64,000 nt of DNA from an uncultured Kineothrix sp. (GTDB lineage: Bacteria > Bacillota > Clostridia > Lachnospirales > Lachnospiraceae). The position numbers were made by a program, and so were the translations under genes. The stretch covers positions 16,396 through 80,395 of the forward strand of contig CAJUSR010000017.1 in assembly GCA_910588855.1 (NCBI GenBank). The letters run 5' to 3'. The stretch's first letter is position 1. The number at the start of each line of letters is the position of its first letter. Positions 35,444 to 43,735 of the stretch are shown here, in pieces. Under the pieces are notes generated by a model. That model ran no database searches and was not told the origin of the DNA. It worked only from the letters and a program-made list of their open reading frames with translations.

Positions 35444-35556
35444 AATTTTCCTCATTTCTGCGCAGCTTTGCTGCATAAAACCGTTTTGGCTTTCTGATTT
35501 GACTCGCCGATTTGATTTTCTAATTTAGTTTGCGGATGCTGCGCGGACGCAAACTT
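35444..35556 (-). promoter_or_regulatory. Palindromic leader element, copy 2 (before the DUF4173 gene)
   Basis: Read on the minus strand: AAGTTTGCGTCCGCGCAGC then ATCCGCAAACT (35556-35527), a spacer of about 60 bases that includes a GCAGC-AAA-GCTGC hairpin, and then GCTGCGCAGAAATGAGG joined to AAAATTATG. Both end blocks match copy 1 near 12.25 kb. In both copies GAGG is six bases from the ATG and an in-frame ATGAGG precedes it. Function unknown; either a leader RNA or a small inserted palindrome. Confidence 0.6.
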
Positions 35557-35577
35557 GCAGGTGGGAAATGGAAATTG

Positions 35578-35814
35578 TTACTCTTTTACTTCTTCTTTTT
35601 CTTCTACATTTTCTTCTACATATTGCAGGATATCGCCGGGCTGGCAGTTAAGGGCTTTGCAGATTGCATTTAATGTGGAAAAACGTATGGCTTTTGCTTT
35701 GTTGTTTTTTAAAATAGACAAATTAGCGAGGGTAATGTCCACTTCTTTGGAAAGCTCTGTCAGCCCTATCTTTTTTTGTGCCATTACTACATCTAAATTA
35801 ATAATGATTCCCAT
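35578..35814 (-). CDS. Small XRE-type helix-turn-helix regulator
   Basis: 78 residues, essentially one Cro/C1-type DNA-binding domain: MAQKKIGLTELSKEVDITLANLSILKNNKAKAIRFSTLNAICKALNCQPGDIL. The YozG-like subgroup is regularly found next to DUF2975 proteins, as here. The C-terminus is a short Glu/Val/Lys tail. GGAGG precedes the ATG. It starts ten bases after the DUF2975 gene. A perfect 35-bp palindrome upstream of the pair is a candidate operator. Confidence 0.9.
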   Translation of the reverse strand: MGIIINLDVVMAQKKIGLTELSKEVDITLANLSILKNNKAKAIRFSTLNAICKALNCQPGDILQYVEENVEEKEEVKE

Positions 35815-35824
35815 AAGTTTCCTC

Positions 35825-36271
35825 CTAAATGGTTAAGTCATTTTCCAGCTTATAGGTTACAGCTTTATCGAATACTTGAGATAAAACTTTACTGAAAAGC
35901 CCGGCTATGACAAAAACGAGAATGACAATAAGCACAGCTGGTGTGATATAGAGGAAAAGCCGCCCTGCAGTAATTAATGCAATCATCAGACTGTAAGTTC
36001 CCATGCGCTTTAAACTGATTACATTATCCCGTATGAAACAGTCATCGTTAATCACTGTCCGGAATATTTTCCTGAGTTCATTGATGATAAGGACGGCAAG
36101 TATGCCGGAAAAGAAAAAAAGGAAAATAAGCGGAATATAATTTCTGGCAAAATAGCTGTTATGCCTTCCATAGAGCCGTATACTAAGGGGAAGGGTAGCC
36201 GTTACCAATATTCCTGCATAAAACATAAAATCTAAAAGCAGTTTGGTAGTTAATGTCAGTTTGTCTTTCAT
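35825..36271 (-). CDS. DUF2975 membrane protein
   Basis: 148 residues with four hydrophobic segments (for example FMFYAGILVTATLPLSI and TPAVLIVILVFVIAGLF). The order matches DUF2975 proteins, which are membrane partners of YozG-like HTH regulators in Firmicutes. A membrane-sensing role that modulates the HTH protein is plausible but unproven. AAGGAG precedes the ATG. It is the first gene of a leftward unit continuing into the HTH gene and possibly the DUF4173 gene. Confidence 0.85.
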   Translation of the reverse strand: MKDKLTLTTKLLLDFMFYAGILVTATLPLSIRLYGRHNSYFARNYIPLIFLFFFSGILAVLIINELRKIFRTVINDDCFIRDNVISLKRMGTYSLMIALITAGRLFLYITPAVLIVILVFVIAGLFSKVLSQVFDKAVTYKLENDLTI

Positions 36272-36349
36272 AGGGATGGTCTCCTTTAATTCCTGTTTTG
36301 TAGTTTTATCTGATTATATTTCATATTATCACCAGAAGAATCGAAAGTC

Positions 36350-36384
36350 AATAATAATTTATTGATTATCAATAAATTATTATT
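36350..36384. promoter_or_regulatory. Perfect 35-bp palindrome, candidate operator
   Basis: Two perfect 17-bp arms around one central T; the core is TTGAT-T-ATCAA flanked by AATTTATT-type arms. It lies 79 bases upstream of the DUF2975 start in the 304-base gap before the divergent DUF3810 gene. The gap is otherwise very AT-rich, with a second small inverted repeat TAACAT-CCAT-ATGTTA near 36522-36537. No gene is seen in the gap. Confidence 0.6.
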
Positions 36385-36575
36385 AAATTACAATATAATA
36401 AAGAGTATTAAAGGTAAAATGGAAAAAAATAATATTTGTCTATATTTACCAAAATAATATCCGTTTGAATTTAATTTATATAAAATATTTACAAAAAATT
36501 TACAAATTATCATTCCTATGTAACATCCATATGTTATCCTGATTTTATAGGAAAGCGGAAGGTTTCATAGGGGGT

Positions 36576-37904
36576 ATGCGGATGAGGCAATGGGGTTTGC
36601 AAATAAGAAAAATATCCGGGAAAAGAAAGCCATATCTGTTGTTGTGCGGGATTCTTGTGTTGATGGGCATATTGAATGCCTTGGCCTGGAAAAGCAAGGC
36701 TTTTTGTGATTTTTATGTGGTTCATATATATCCGTTATGGGTGAATACATATGGAAGATTAATGGGTATCTTCCCTTTTTCTGTGGGTGAAATTATGATT
36801 GCGGCAGGGGCTTTCCTTACAGCAATTGCTTTGTTGCTAGCGATGGCGTTTGTGGCTATATTTCTTTTTAAAAAAATATATTTTTATGCCCCTTTGGATA
36901 AAAAAGGCAGGGAAAGAGAACGTATCGGAAAGAAAAATAAGGCAGGGAAATTCTGTAAAGCTTATTTTTCTGTTTATGCCTGGATTTTTACAGGAGTTAT
37001 TGTAGTGATGACATTGAATTGTTTTATTCCATACCATTGCTCAACGTTGGAAGAGAAATATGGGGTTTTGTGTAAAGATATGGAAGAGGGATTCCCGGCA
37101 AAAGAACTTTTATCCAAAGAATATACATTGGAAGAATTGACGAAATTAAGGGATTATATTGTGATAAAGACAAATGAACTGGCGGCAAAAGTGGATAGGG
37201 ATGAGCAGGGGAATATTATTTATCCCGATAATATGGAGGCTGTGGCGATAGCCAGTATGCAAGGCCTTAGTGAGGAATGCCCGCAGCTTGCAGGGTATTA
37301 TCCGCAGCCGAAGCAATTTACTTTTTCCGGTTTTTTCAGCCAGCAAATGATGAAGGGATATTTTTTCCCGTTTTCTATGGAAGTCAATTATAATAAATTG
37401 ATGCATAAAATCAACAGACCGGCAACCATTTGCCATGAGTACGCCCATTTGAAAGGATTCATGTATGAAGAAGAGGCAAATATGATAGGTTTTCTTGCCT
37501 GTATCCATTCATCGGATATTTCTTTCCAATATAGCGGATATTTAAGTGTGCTGAATTATATTGACAACGAGTTTTACAAGGCAATTGGCAAAGATAAAGA
37601 AATTTATTTATCCCATGTAAATATTTCCCCTCAGGTGAAAGCAGAAAATATCTTTTTGGAAGAGGAAATGTGGGAAAAAGTAGAAGAAAAAGCAGTAATA
37701 AAAACGGAAGTAGTGGATAAGGTTTCGGATAAGCTTTCCGAGACTTCTATGGTATTGAACGGGGTAGAGGATGGGATATTGAGTTACACAAGGGTAGTGG
37801 GGCTTTTGCTCCATTATTATGATGGCTTCTGGGAAGTGGAAGAGACGTTGCTGAAAGCGCAGGAAATGCAAGAGTTACCGGCAGAAATGGCAAAAAATGA
37901 GTAA
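36576..37904 (+). CDS. DUF3810 protein, membrane protein with HExxH metallopeptidase motif
   Basis: 442 residues. Three N-terminal membrane segments (about residues 15-115) are followed by an extracytoplasmic domain with ICHEYAHLKGFMYEEEAN; His287 and His291 with the Glu further on form a zinc-peptidase-like HExxH...E pattern. This is the hallmark of DUF3810, whose substrate is unknown. The C-terminal region is charged and probably helical. The gene is transcribed away from the HTH/DUF2975 pair and meets exonuclease III tail to tail. Confidence 0.85.
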   Translation: MRMRQWGLQIRKISGKRKPYLLLCGILVLMGILNALAWKSKAFCDFYVVHIYPLWVNTYGRLMGIFPFSVGEIMIAAGAFLTAIALLLAMAFVAIFLFKKIYFYAPLDKKGRERERIGKKNKAGKFCKAYFSVYAWIFTGVIVVMTLNCFIPYHCSTLEEKYGVLCKDMEEGFPAKELLSKEYTLEELTKLRDYIVIKTNELAAKVDRDEQGNIIYPDNMEAVAIASMQGLSEECPQLAGYYPQPKQFTFSGFFSQQMMKGYFFPFSMEVNYNKLMHKINRPATICHEYAHLKGFMYEEEANMIGFLACIHSSDISFQYSGYLSVLNYIDNEFYKAIGKDKEIYLSHVNISPQVKAENIFLEEEMWEKVEEKAVIKTEVVDKVSDKLSETSMVLNGVEDGILSYTRVVGLLLHYYDGFWEVEETLLKAQEMQELPAEMAKNE

Positions 37905-37945
37905 TTCTTAAAAACATTCCATACCGGCAACCAGCTTTTATCATC

Positions 37946-38698
37946 TTATTTTAAAACTAATCCTACCGGGCAATGGTCGGAGCCAAGGACTTCCGTGTAA
38001 ATAACGGCATCTTCCAAGCGTTCCTTTAAATTGCCCGATGTGAGGAAATAATCAATACGCCACCCTGTATTTTTTGCCCTGGCGCTGAAACGGTATGACC
38101 ACCAAGAGTACATTCCTTCTTTATCAGGGTAAAAATAGCGGAAAGTATCAATAAAACCAGCTTGTGTCATTTCCGTAAATTTCCCTCTTTCTTCGTCCGT
38201 AAATCCGGCATTTTTCCGGTTTGTCTTGGGATTTTTCAAATCGATTTCTTTATGAGCCACATTTAAATCGCCGCAGAAGATAACCGGTTTTTTAGTTTCC
38301 AGCCCTTTGAGATAGGAAAGGAAATCTTCTTCCCATTTCATACGGTAATCAAGCCTTGCCAGCCCATCCTGTGAGTTGGGGGTATAAACCGTTATCATAT
38401 AAAAGTCTTTGTACTCCAAAGTAATTACTCTTCCTTCGTGATCGTGTTCTTCTATCCCAATCCCGTAGGCAACGGATATGGGTTCGTTTTTTGTAAAAAT
38501 AGCCGTTCCCGAGTATCCTTTTTTCTCTGCATAATTCCAATATTGGAAATAACCTGGCAAATCCAATGTAATTTGCCCTTCTTGCAGCTTTGTCTCTTGG
38601 ATACAAAAGATATCCGCATCCTCATTCTTAAAAAAATCGGTAAAGCCTTTACCTACACAGGCGCGGAGGCCGTTAACGTTCCAGGAAATCAGTTTCAT
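37946..38698 (-). CDS. xth: Exodeoxyribonuclease III (AP endonuclease)
   Basis: 250 residues. Repairs abasic sites and removes 3' blocking groups. All family motifs are visible: MKLISWNVNGLRA, DIFCIQETKLQE (catalytic Glu), FCGDLNVAH (Asp/Asn) and the final GSDHCPVGLVLK (Asp-His). Length and order match the ExoIII/ExoA family. Short gap to the convergent DUF3810 gene. Confidence 0.96.
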   Translation of the reverse strand: MKLISWNVNGLRACVGKGFTDFFKNEDADIFCIQETKLQEGQITLDLPGYFQYWNYAEKKGYSGTAIFTKNEPISVAYGIGIEEHDHEGRVITLEYKDFYMITVYTPNSQDGLARLDYRMKWEEDFLSYLKGLETKKPVIFCGDLNVAHKEIDLKNPKTNRKNAGFTDEERGKFTEMTQAGFIDTFRYFYPDKEGMYSWWSYRFSARAKNTGWRIDYFLTSGNLKERLEDAVIYTEVLGSDHCPVGLVLK

Positions 38699-38810
38699 AT
38701 TATAAAATCCTTTCTCTATGTCTATTTCTTGTCAAATTAACTTGATATTACATAAAGATACCGGGCAATGTCAAGGCTGGATTTTTTGAGTTCATAAATT
38801 CTAAAGATTT

Positions 38811-38842
38811 TGTTCACAAAGTGGACACATTTATGCCATAAT
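38811..38842 (+). promoter_or_regulatory. Promoter with overlapping palindromic operator
   Basis: TTCACA at 38813-38818 and CATAAT at 38837-38842, 18-base spacing, form a reasonable SigA promoter for the acidic lipoprotein. TGTTCAC-AAA-GTGGACA (38811-38827) is an inverted repeat with one mismatch that covers the -35, where a repressor would be expected to act. Confidence 0.55.
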
Positions 38843-38929
38843 ATGTTTACAGTCGATAAGGAACAGAGAAATACATAAAAGTTCCGATTCGGCAAAATAA
38901 TCATTTTATTTATTTAGGAGGAGAAAATT

Positions 38930-39307
38930 ATGAAAAAGAAAGTGGTTATGTTATTGACAGCAGCAGCAACATGTGCAACATTGATGATGGCTTGCGGAAA
39001 TACGGAGACAGCAGCTCCTGTAGAAGAGCCTGCAGTAGAGACAGAAGCGGATGTAGAAGATAATGCGGAAGCAGAAAACGTAGAAAATACGGAAAATGCA
39101 GAAAATGAAGCAGATGTAGAGGCAGCAGAAGATGCAGCAAATACGGAAGCAGCGGCTGAAGGCGAGAATGCAGAAGCAGACGCAGAAGTAACTCCTGAAG
39201 ATGCTGAAAATGCAGAGAATGCAGTAGAGGGAGAAGCAGAAGCAAATGCAAATGCTGATGCAGAAACAGAAGAAACTGTAGAAACAACAGAAGAAGCAGC
39301 AGAATAA
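38930..39307 (+). CDS. Low-complexity acidic lipoprotein
   Basis: 125 residues. A signal peptide ends in a lipobox with Cys at about residue 22 (TLMMACGN). The rest is built almost only from Glu, Ala, Asn, Asp, Thr and Val, with recurrent ENAEN, EAEAD and TEE blocks, no Lys or Arg, and no evident fold. GGAGGAG precedes the ATG and an intrinsic terminator follows, so it is a complete single-gene unit. It is probably a surface polyanion or spacer; no family is recognised. The repeats make length variation between strains likely. Confidence 0.75.
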   Translation: MKKKVVMLLTAAATCATLMMACGNTETAAPVEEPAVETEADVEDNAEAENVENTENAENEADVEAAEDAANTEAAAEGENAEADAEVTPEDAENAENAVEGEAEANANADAETEETVETTEEAAE

Positions 39308-39358
39308 TCTATAGGAGATATTATCCCTACAGGTAGTTAAATCTTTTAAAGTAGAAAA

Positions 39359-39386
39359 AGAATCCTGCAAGCAGGATTCTTTTTTT
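39359..39386 (+). terminator. Intrinsic terminator after the acidic lipoprotein
   Basis: AGAATCCTGC-AA-GCAGGATTCT followed by a T-run. The same stem with loop AG occurs in the repeat near 16.8 kb. The T-run overlaps the stop codon of the convergent gene. Confidence 0.9.
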
Positions 39387-40479
39387 ACGCAGTTCTAATT
39401 AAATGTTCATAAGGAAGTATTAGTTCATAAACAATTTCATAGGCGAAGTCTCTCATATCGGAAAGCCGTTGTTTGTAATTGTCTTTTGTAAGCTTTTCGT
39501 TTCCGGCAATGATTTGTTCTGCCATATAATAGTTAATTTCCGGTGAGAAATGTAAGGTATCCATATAATTTTCCAGATTGGTCACAATTTCTTTTTTATC
39601 CTGAAAATAAAATATTTCTACGTTGGTATAAGGCAAGAAGGCGGCGATAGCCTGTTCCATATTATACAAGTAGGCTTCTAAGTCCCCGGTGCGGTAGAGA
39701 TTATCCCAAAAAAGCATGGAATAGGCGGGGAAAAATATTTTAAACTGGGTTTCCGGATGATTTTCTATCTGTTTTTTAACCAGATTGATATTAGCATCCA
39801 GCACATTCTGATAGTATTCTTTTTCTTTCATAGGGGCAATGTCCGGTGTACGGATATAAAGACCAAGAGCCATATCCTGATTAAATTCTTTCCATTGTGC
39901 CCAATTGTAGGAATCGTTGGCATCATAATCCCCAATGAGGGAATTGGCAATCATATACGGTATTTTTTCAAAAAGGACTCCTTTATTGTACAGGTATTCT
40001 ACATCGTCAAAATAATTTTTATTATATAAATACATGGGACAGCCTGTCAGTTCATAGGTGGGGATTGGATCAGCCGCCAAAGAGGAAGTATCCATGCTGT
40101 AAAAGATGTATTCCAGATTATGGTTTTCATATGCAGCATCCAAAAGATAGCATAAATCCGCAGTAGCGCCGTAGGAGCGGACTGCTTTTACCGCAGTGCA
40201 GCCAAAGCCTTCGTTGAACCAGCCATTATAGTAATTTTCCGCTACCGAAGAGCCGACAATCAGGCTATCATAGTCAAAATTCCGCAAAGACCCGATACAT
40301 TGGTATTCCTTGTCGGTAAGGACTGCCTTCAATCCGAACCAGGGTTTGTGGTAATGGAAAAACGGGTCGATGAAGATAACTATTGTACCTATTATTATCA
40401 TCAAAGAGAATATACGAAGAAAAAAAGATTTTATAAAGTTTTTGGATGGATTTTCCGTTAATGCAGATGTCCTTGCCAT
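39385..40479 (-). CDS. SGNH-like secreted/membrane partner of the MBOAT acyltransferase
   Basis: 364 residues. One N-terminal membrane segment (IFSLMIIIGTIVIFIDPFF) leads to an extracytoplasmic domain. LIVGSSVAENYY resembles the nucleophile block of SGNH/GDSL esterases (Ser in GSSV), and MDTLHFSPEINYYMAEQI near the C-terminus gives an Asp-x-x-His block. Such AlgJ/AlgX/DltD-like proteins act with MBOAT acyltransferases to O-acylate cell-surface polymers. The MBOAT gene lies 45 bases upstream on the same strand. The acceptor polymer is not known. Confidence 0.75.
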   Translation of the reverse strand: MARTSALTENPSKNFIKSFFLRIFSLMIIIGTIVIFIDPFFHYHKPWFGLKAVLTDKEYQCIGSLRNFDYDSLIVGSSVAENYYNGWFNEGFGCTAVKAVRSYGATADLCYLLDAAYENHNLEYIFYSMDTSSLAADPIPTYELTGCPMYLYNKNYFDDVEYLYNKGVLFEKIPYMIANSLIGDYDANDSYNWAQWKEFNQDMALGLYIRTPDIAPMKEKEYYQNVLDANINLVKKQIENHPETQFKIFFPAYSMLFWDNLYRTGDLEAYLYNMEQAIAAFLPYTNVEIFYFQDKKEIVTNLENYMDTLHFSPEINYYMAEQIIAGNEKLTKDNYKQRLSDMRDFAYEIVYELILPYEHLIRTA

Positions 40480-40524
40480 GAAATCTGAATCCTTTCATTG
40501 TGATGCCATAATTAAAAAGTAATG

Positions 40525-42021
40525 TTAAAAATTAAAATATATAAATGTGCTGACCTGTGAAAAGGAAATGAGGGACCAAACAAACAGGATAGAGATATAC
40601 CAGCAATATTTTGAATGATAGTCTGTGGTTTCCACTATTTGCAATGCGCTTTTCCTCGTCAGTACAAAAGCGCTGATGGCCAGTATCAGCAGGAAAAGGA
40701 TAAGGTAAGCCAGATTCAGCATATCCGGTGCAAACATGGTAATTGCCTGTTTAAAAATATAAAATTCAGGGATATCCATATTTACGGCCAATTTATAGAT
40801 ATATCCCGTATTTTGGAAGGAAAACAGGTTTTTAAACATTTGGAATGCATAAGTCATATTTTGGCTGCGGAAAAAGAACAAGGATAAATTAAAAAAAGAA
40901 AAGGTAAACAACCAGCCCAGCCATTTGGGGATATAAAAACGGGCGGGGGATTTATCTTCGCTTCCCCGGATGCCTATAATACACAGATTATCCCAGACAA
41001 CCAAAAGCCCCTGCATGGTTCCCCATGCAACATAAGTCCAGTTAGCGCCATGCCACAGTCCGCTCAAAGCAAAGATGACCATTGTATTGAAGATAGTCCG
41101 CGCTTTTCCTTTTTTACTGCCTCCTAAAGGAATATAAACATAGGTAATGAAAAAACGGGATAATGTAATATGCCACCGCTGCCAAAGCTCTTTAACGGAA
41201 CAAGCTTTATAAGGTGAATGGAAATTTGTGGGGAGTTTAATATTAAACATATATCCAAGCCCCATAGCCATATCGCTGTAGCCGCTGAAGTCGAAATAAA
41301 TCTGAAAAGTATAGGAAAGTATAACGAGTAAAGTGGAAGGTGTGTCTAAAAAATAAGTCTGTTCAAAACCGAAATTTGTAACCAATGCAAGCGTGTCCGC
41401 CAGAAGCACCTTTTTACCCAATCCTAATACAAATAAAGAGATACCTTTGGCAAAGTTGTCTATATTGAATTTCCGTTTCTGTAAATCATCAAATTGGGGG
41501 ATGATTTCTTTATATAATACAATGGGGCCTGCAATTAACTGTGGGAAAAAAGTTACAAAGGCAGCATAATTGGTAAAAGAGTAATGTTCCGCTTTTCCCG
41601 TGCAGCGGTCAATAATAAAAGATAACTGCTGGAAAGTAAAAAAACTGATTCCAAGGGGTAGGAGAATATGTTTTAAATTAAAATCCGAGCGAAAAAGGTA
41701 ATTTATATTTTCGATAAAGAAATCAAAATATTTAAAATAAAAGAGAATTGCCAGATTTATGCCGGTTCCGGCAAATAAGCCAATCCGGAGTGTTGTTTTC
41801 GTTTTGGAAAAAGTTAATAAATAGCTGATAAAGTAATTGATAAGAATGCTTGCAATAATAATAAAAAGATAATAGGTATTGAAATAACCATAAAACCACA
41901 GGGACATTCCGGTTAAAAATACTTTGGCTGTTTCATATTTTTTTATCCGGTTAAGCCCATACCATCCAAGGAGGGCTAAGGGCAGAAAAATAAAAATGAA
42001 TATATAAGAATTAAAAAGCAT
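40525..42021 (-). CDS. MBOAT family O-acyltransferase (AlgI/DltB-like)
   Basis: 498 residues, about ten to twelve membrane segments. It transfers an acyl group, usually acetyl, across the membrane. Family blocks include LPLGISFFTFQQLSFIID, FFPQLIAGPIV, YSDMAMGLGYMFNIKLPTNF, and VKELWQRWHITLS with the FSGLWHG-like block ALSGLWHGANWTYVAWG containing the catalytic His. I start at the ATG giving MLFNSYIFIFIF because relatives do; an upstream in-frame ATG at 42126 would add 35 non-conserved residues. It pairs with the SGNH-like gene downstream. Confidence 0.92.
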   Translation of the reverse strand: MLFNSYIFIFIFLPLALLGWYGLNRIKKYETAKVFLTGMSLWFYGYFNTYYLFIIIASILINYFISYLLTFSKTKTTLRIGLFAGTGINLAILFYFKYFDFFIENINYLFRSDFNLKHILLPLGISFFTFQQLSFIIDRCTGKAEHYSFTNYAAFVTFFPQLIAGPIVLYKEIIPQFDDLQKRKFNIDNFAKGISLFVLGLGKKVLLADTLALVTNFGFEQTYFLDTPSTLLVILSYTFQIYFDFSGYSDMAMGLGYMFNIKLPTNFHSPYKACSVKELWQRWHITLSRFFITYVYIPLGGSKKGKARTIFNTMVIFALSGLWHGANWTYVAWGTMQGLLVVWDNLCIIGIRGSEDKSPARFYIPKWLGWLFTFSFFNLSLFFFRSQNMTYAFQMFKNLFSFQNTGYIYKLAVNMDIPEFYIFKQAITMFAPDMLNLAYLILFLLILAISAFVLTRKSALQIVETTDYHSKYCWYISILFVWSLISFSQVSTFIYFNF

Positions 42022-42323
42022 TTGCGGTTCAGTACCTTTCTTTTGGTTATGTTTTTTTGAGGGCAATGGGCGGATACCGTACTGCCCGTTGCTTTTGCGT
42101 ACAATTATAACACAGGTTAAATTCAAATCATAACAATTATTGACAGGAATAGGTAATATTAATACTTTCTTAATATGATTTGGATATCAAAGAATTGACC
42201 GGAATGGGCTTTTGCTATCTATTTTTTGTATTTGAAAGCTGGGATAAATTTTATGAATTGGGAAATAATGAGTAAAAATAAAAGTGATTATGACAGCAGT
42301 TTATTGGAGGAATGGAGGAGTTT

Positions 42324-42947
42324 ATGAAAAAAGATATATGTTCTATTACAATAATAACCGTTATTAGCGCATGGGTTTTTGGCGCCTTATTAATAAGTGC
42401 CTGCGGGGAGGAACAGATATCGGATTCCAATACAAACAGCGTAGAAAATGGACGGCGGAGTGGCAGGAGCATAGAGGCAGAGAGCGCCGGTAATTATGCA
42501 TCTATGGAAGATATCAAAAAAGAAGTGGTAAAAGTGTTGGGAAAAAATTATTGGCCGGATAAGCAGCTTACGAAAGCGGAACTGAAGGCGGAGACAGGGA
42601 TTAGCGGAGAAATGATAGATGATTATCTGGCAGAAAAACTGAATGTGGAAACGGATATTGATGCTATGATGATTATAAAAGCCAAGCCGGAGTATTTGGA
42701 AGAAATAGAAGTTTTGCTGAACGAGTACAGGGAAGCTTTGATGATGAAATATAAAGACCGCCCGCAGGAATTGGGGAAAGTGCAGGCATCGAGAATAGAG
42801 GTCATTGATAGATACATTTGTTTTGTGCAGCTAGGGGCGGATACGGGCGCAGCCGCGGAGAAAGGGGATGAGGAAGTGCTTTCATTATGCCAGCAGGAAA
42901 ATGAACGTGCGCTGGACAGGATTGAAAAAACGATATTAAATCAATAG
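42324..42947 (+). CDS. DUF4358 lipoprotein
   Basis: 207 residues. The signal peptide ends in LISAC with the lipidated Cys at about residue 27. The mature part contains a DUF4358-like domain, seen in MMIIKAKPEYLEEIEVLLNEYR and GKVQASRIEVIDRYICFVQLG. Function is unknown; the family is widespread in Lachnospiraceae. GGAGGAG five bases before the ATG at 42324 decides the start over an in-frame ATG at 42312. Confidence 0.82.
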   Translation: MKKDICSITIITVISAWVFGALLISACGEEQISDSNTNSVENGRRSGRSIEAESAGNYASMEDIKKEVVKVLGKNYWPDKQLTKAELKAETGISGEMIDDYLAEKLNVETDIDAMMIIKAKPEYLEEIEVLLNEYREALMMKYKDRPQELGKVQASRIEVIDRYICFVQLGADTGAAAEKGDEEVLSLCQQENERALDRIEKTILNQ

Positions 42948-42962
42948 AAAAAGGATATTCTA

Positions 42963-42991
42963 TTGCTTGCGGCAACTCCTTAGGGTATAAT
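42963..42991 (+). promoter_or_regulatory. Promoter of the HAD phosphatase gene
   Basis: TTGCTT at 42963-42968 and a perfect TATAAT at 42986-42991 with 17-base spacing, about 40 bases before the start codon at 43033. Confidence 0.75.
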
Positions 42992-43032
42992 GATTTAGGC
43001 TTTTAAATTATACGGAAAGGCATGGAGACATT

Positions 43033-43689
43033 ATGACAAATGCAATTGTATTCGATATGGATGGCGTGTTGTTCGATACACAAAGGATATGCAATGAATG
43101 CTGGGAAGAAATAGGCATAGCTATGGGGTTGGGGGATTTAAGCAAAGGGATTAAAGGGTGCGTAGGGTTAAACCTGAATGATACAAAAGCCTTGATGTAT
43201 GAGCTATATGGAGAGGATTTCCCTTTCGATGATTTTAATGAAACGGCAAATGCCCTTATGAAGAGACGGATTTTGGAAGAAGGTATTCCCTTAATGGAAG
43301 GCGTTAAGGAGATTTTGGATTATTTGACAGAAAACGGATATATTGTAGGGCTTGCTTCTTCTACAAGCAAAGAAAGCGTGATGCATCATCTGGAAGAAGC
43401 AGGGCTGACCGGGTATTTCCGGACAATTATTACTGGCGATATGGTAGAGCATAGCAAACCGATGCCGGATATTTATTTGAAAGCGTGCGAAGAGCTGGGA
43501 GTATCGCCGACGAATGCGATTGCTATTGAGGATTCCCCGAATGGGATACGCTCGGCATACAGGGCGGGGATGAAACCGGTCATGGTTCCGGATATGATAG
43601 AGCCTACGGCTGAAATAGAGGCAATGCTCTATGGGAAATTTTATTCCTTGTTGGATATATTGGATTATTTAAAAGGGAAGAACCAATAA
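43033..43689 (+). CDS. HAD-family phosphatase (beta-phosphoglucomutase-like)
   Basis: 218 residues. Motif I FDMDGVLFDT holds the nucleophile and acid/base Asp, motif II is ASSTSKES, motif III Lys is in HSKPMPDIY, and motif IV is IEDSPNGIRSA. The helical cap between residues ~15 and 80 places it in subfamily I with beta-phosphoglucomutase and sugar phosphatases. The exact substrate cannot be set. The DUF362 gene follows 46 bases after its stop. Confidence 0.9.
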   Translation: MTNAIVFDMDGVLFDTQRICNECWEEIGIAMGLGDLSKGIKGCVGLNLNDTKALMYELYGEDFPFDDFNETANALMKRRILEEGIPLMEGVKEILDYLTENGYIVGLASSTSKESVMHHLEEAGLTGYFRTIITGDMVEHSKPMPDIYLKACEELGVSPTNAIAIEDSPNGIRSAYRAGMKPVMVPDMIEPTAEIEAMLYGKFYSLLDILDYLKGKNQ

Positions 43690-43735
43690 CAAAGTTCATA
43701 TATGAATTGTCCGATTGGACGGAATGGAGGTACAT

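Noticed and set aside
36363..36371. Fur or FNR site at the 36.35 kb palindrome
   Set aside because: The TTGAT/ATCAA halves are separated by one base, not the four of FNR, and the Fur 7-1-7 pattern does not fit.
38946..39370. Long minus-strand frames opposite the acidic lipoprotein
   Set aside because: Leu/His- or Cys/Phe-rich products that arise from the repetitive GAA/GCA codons on the other strand; no ribosome binding site.
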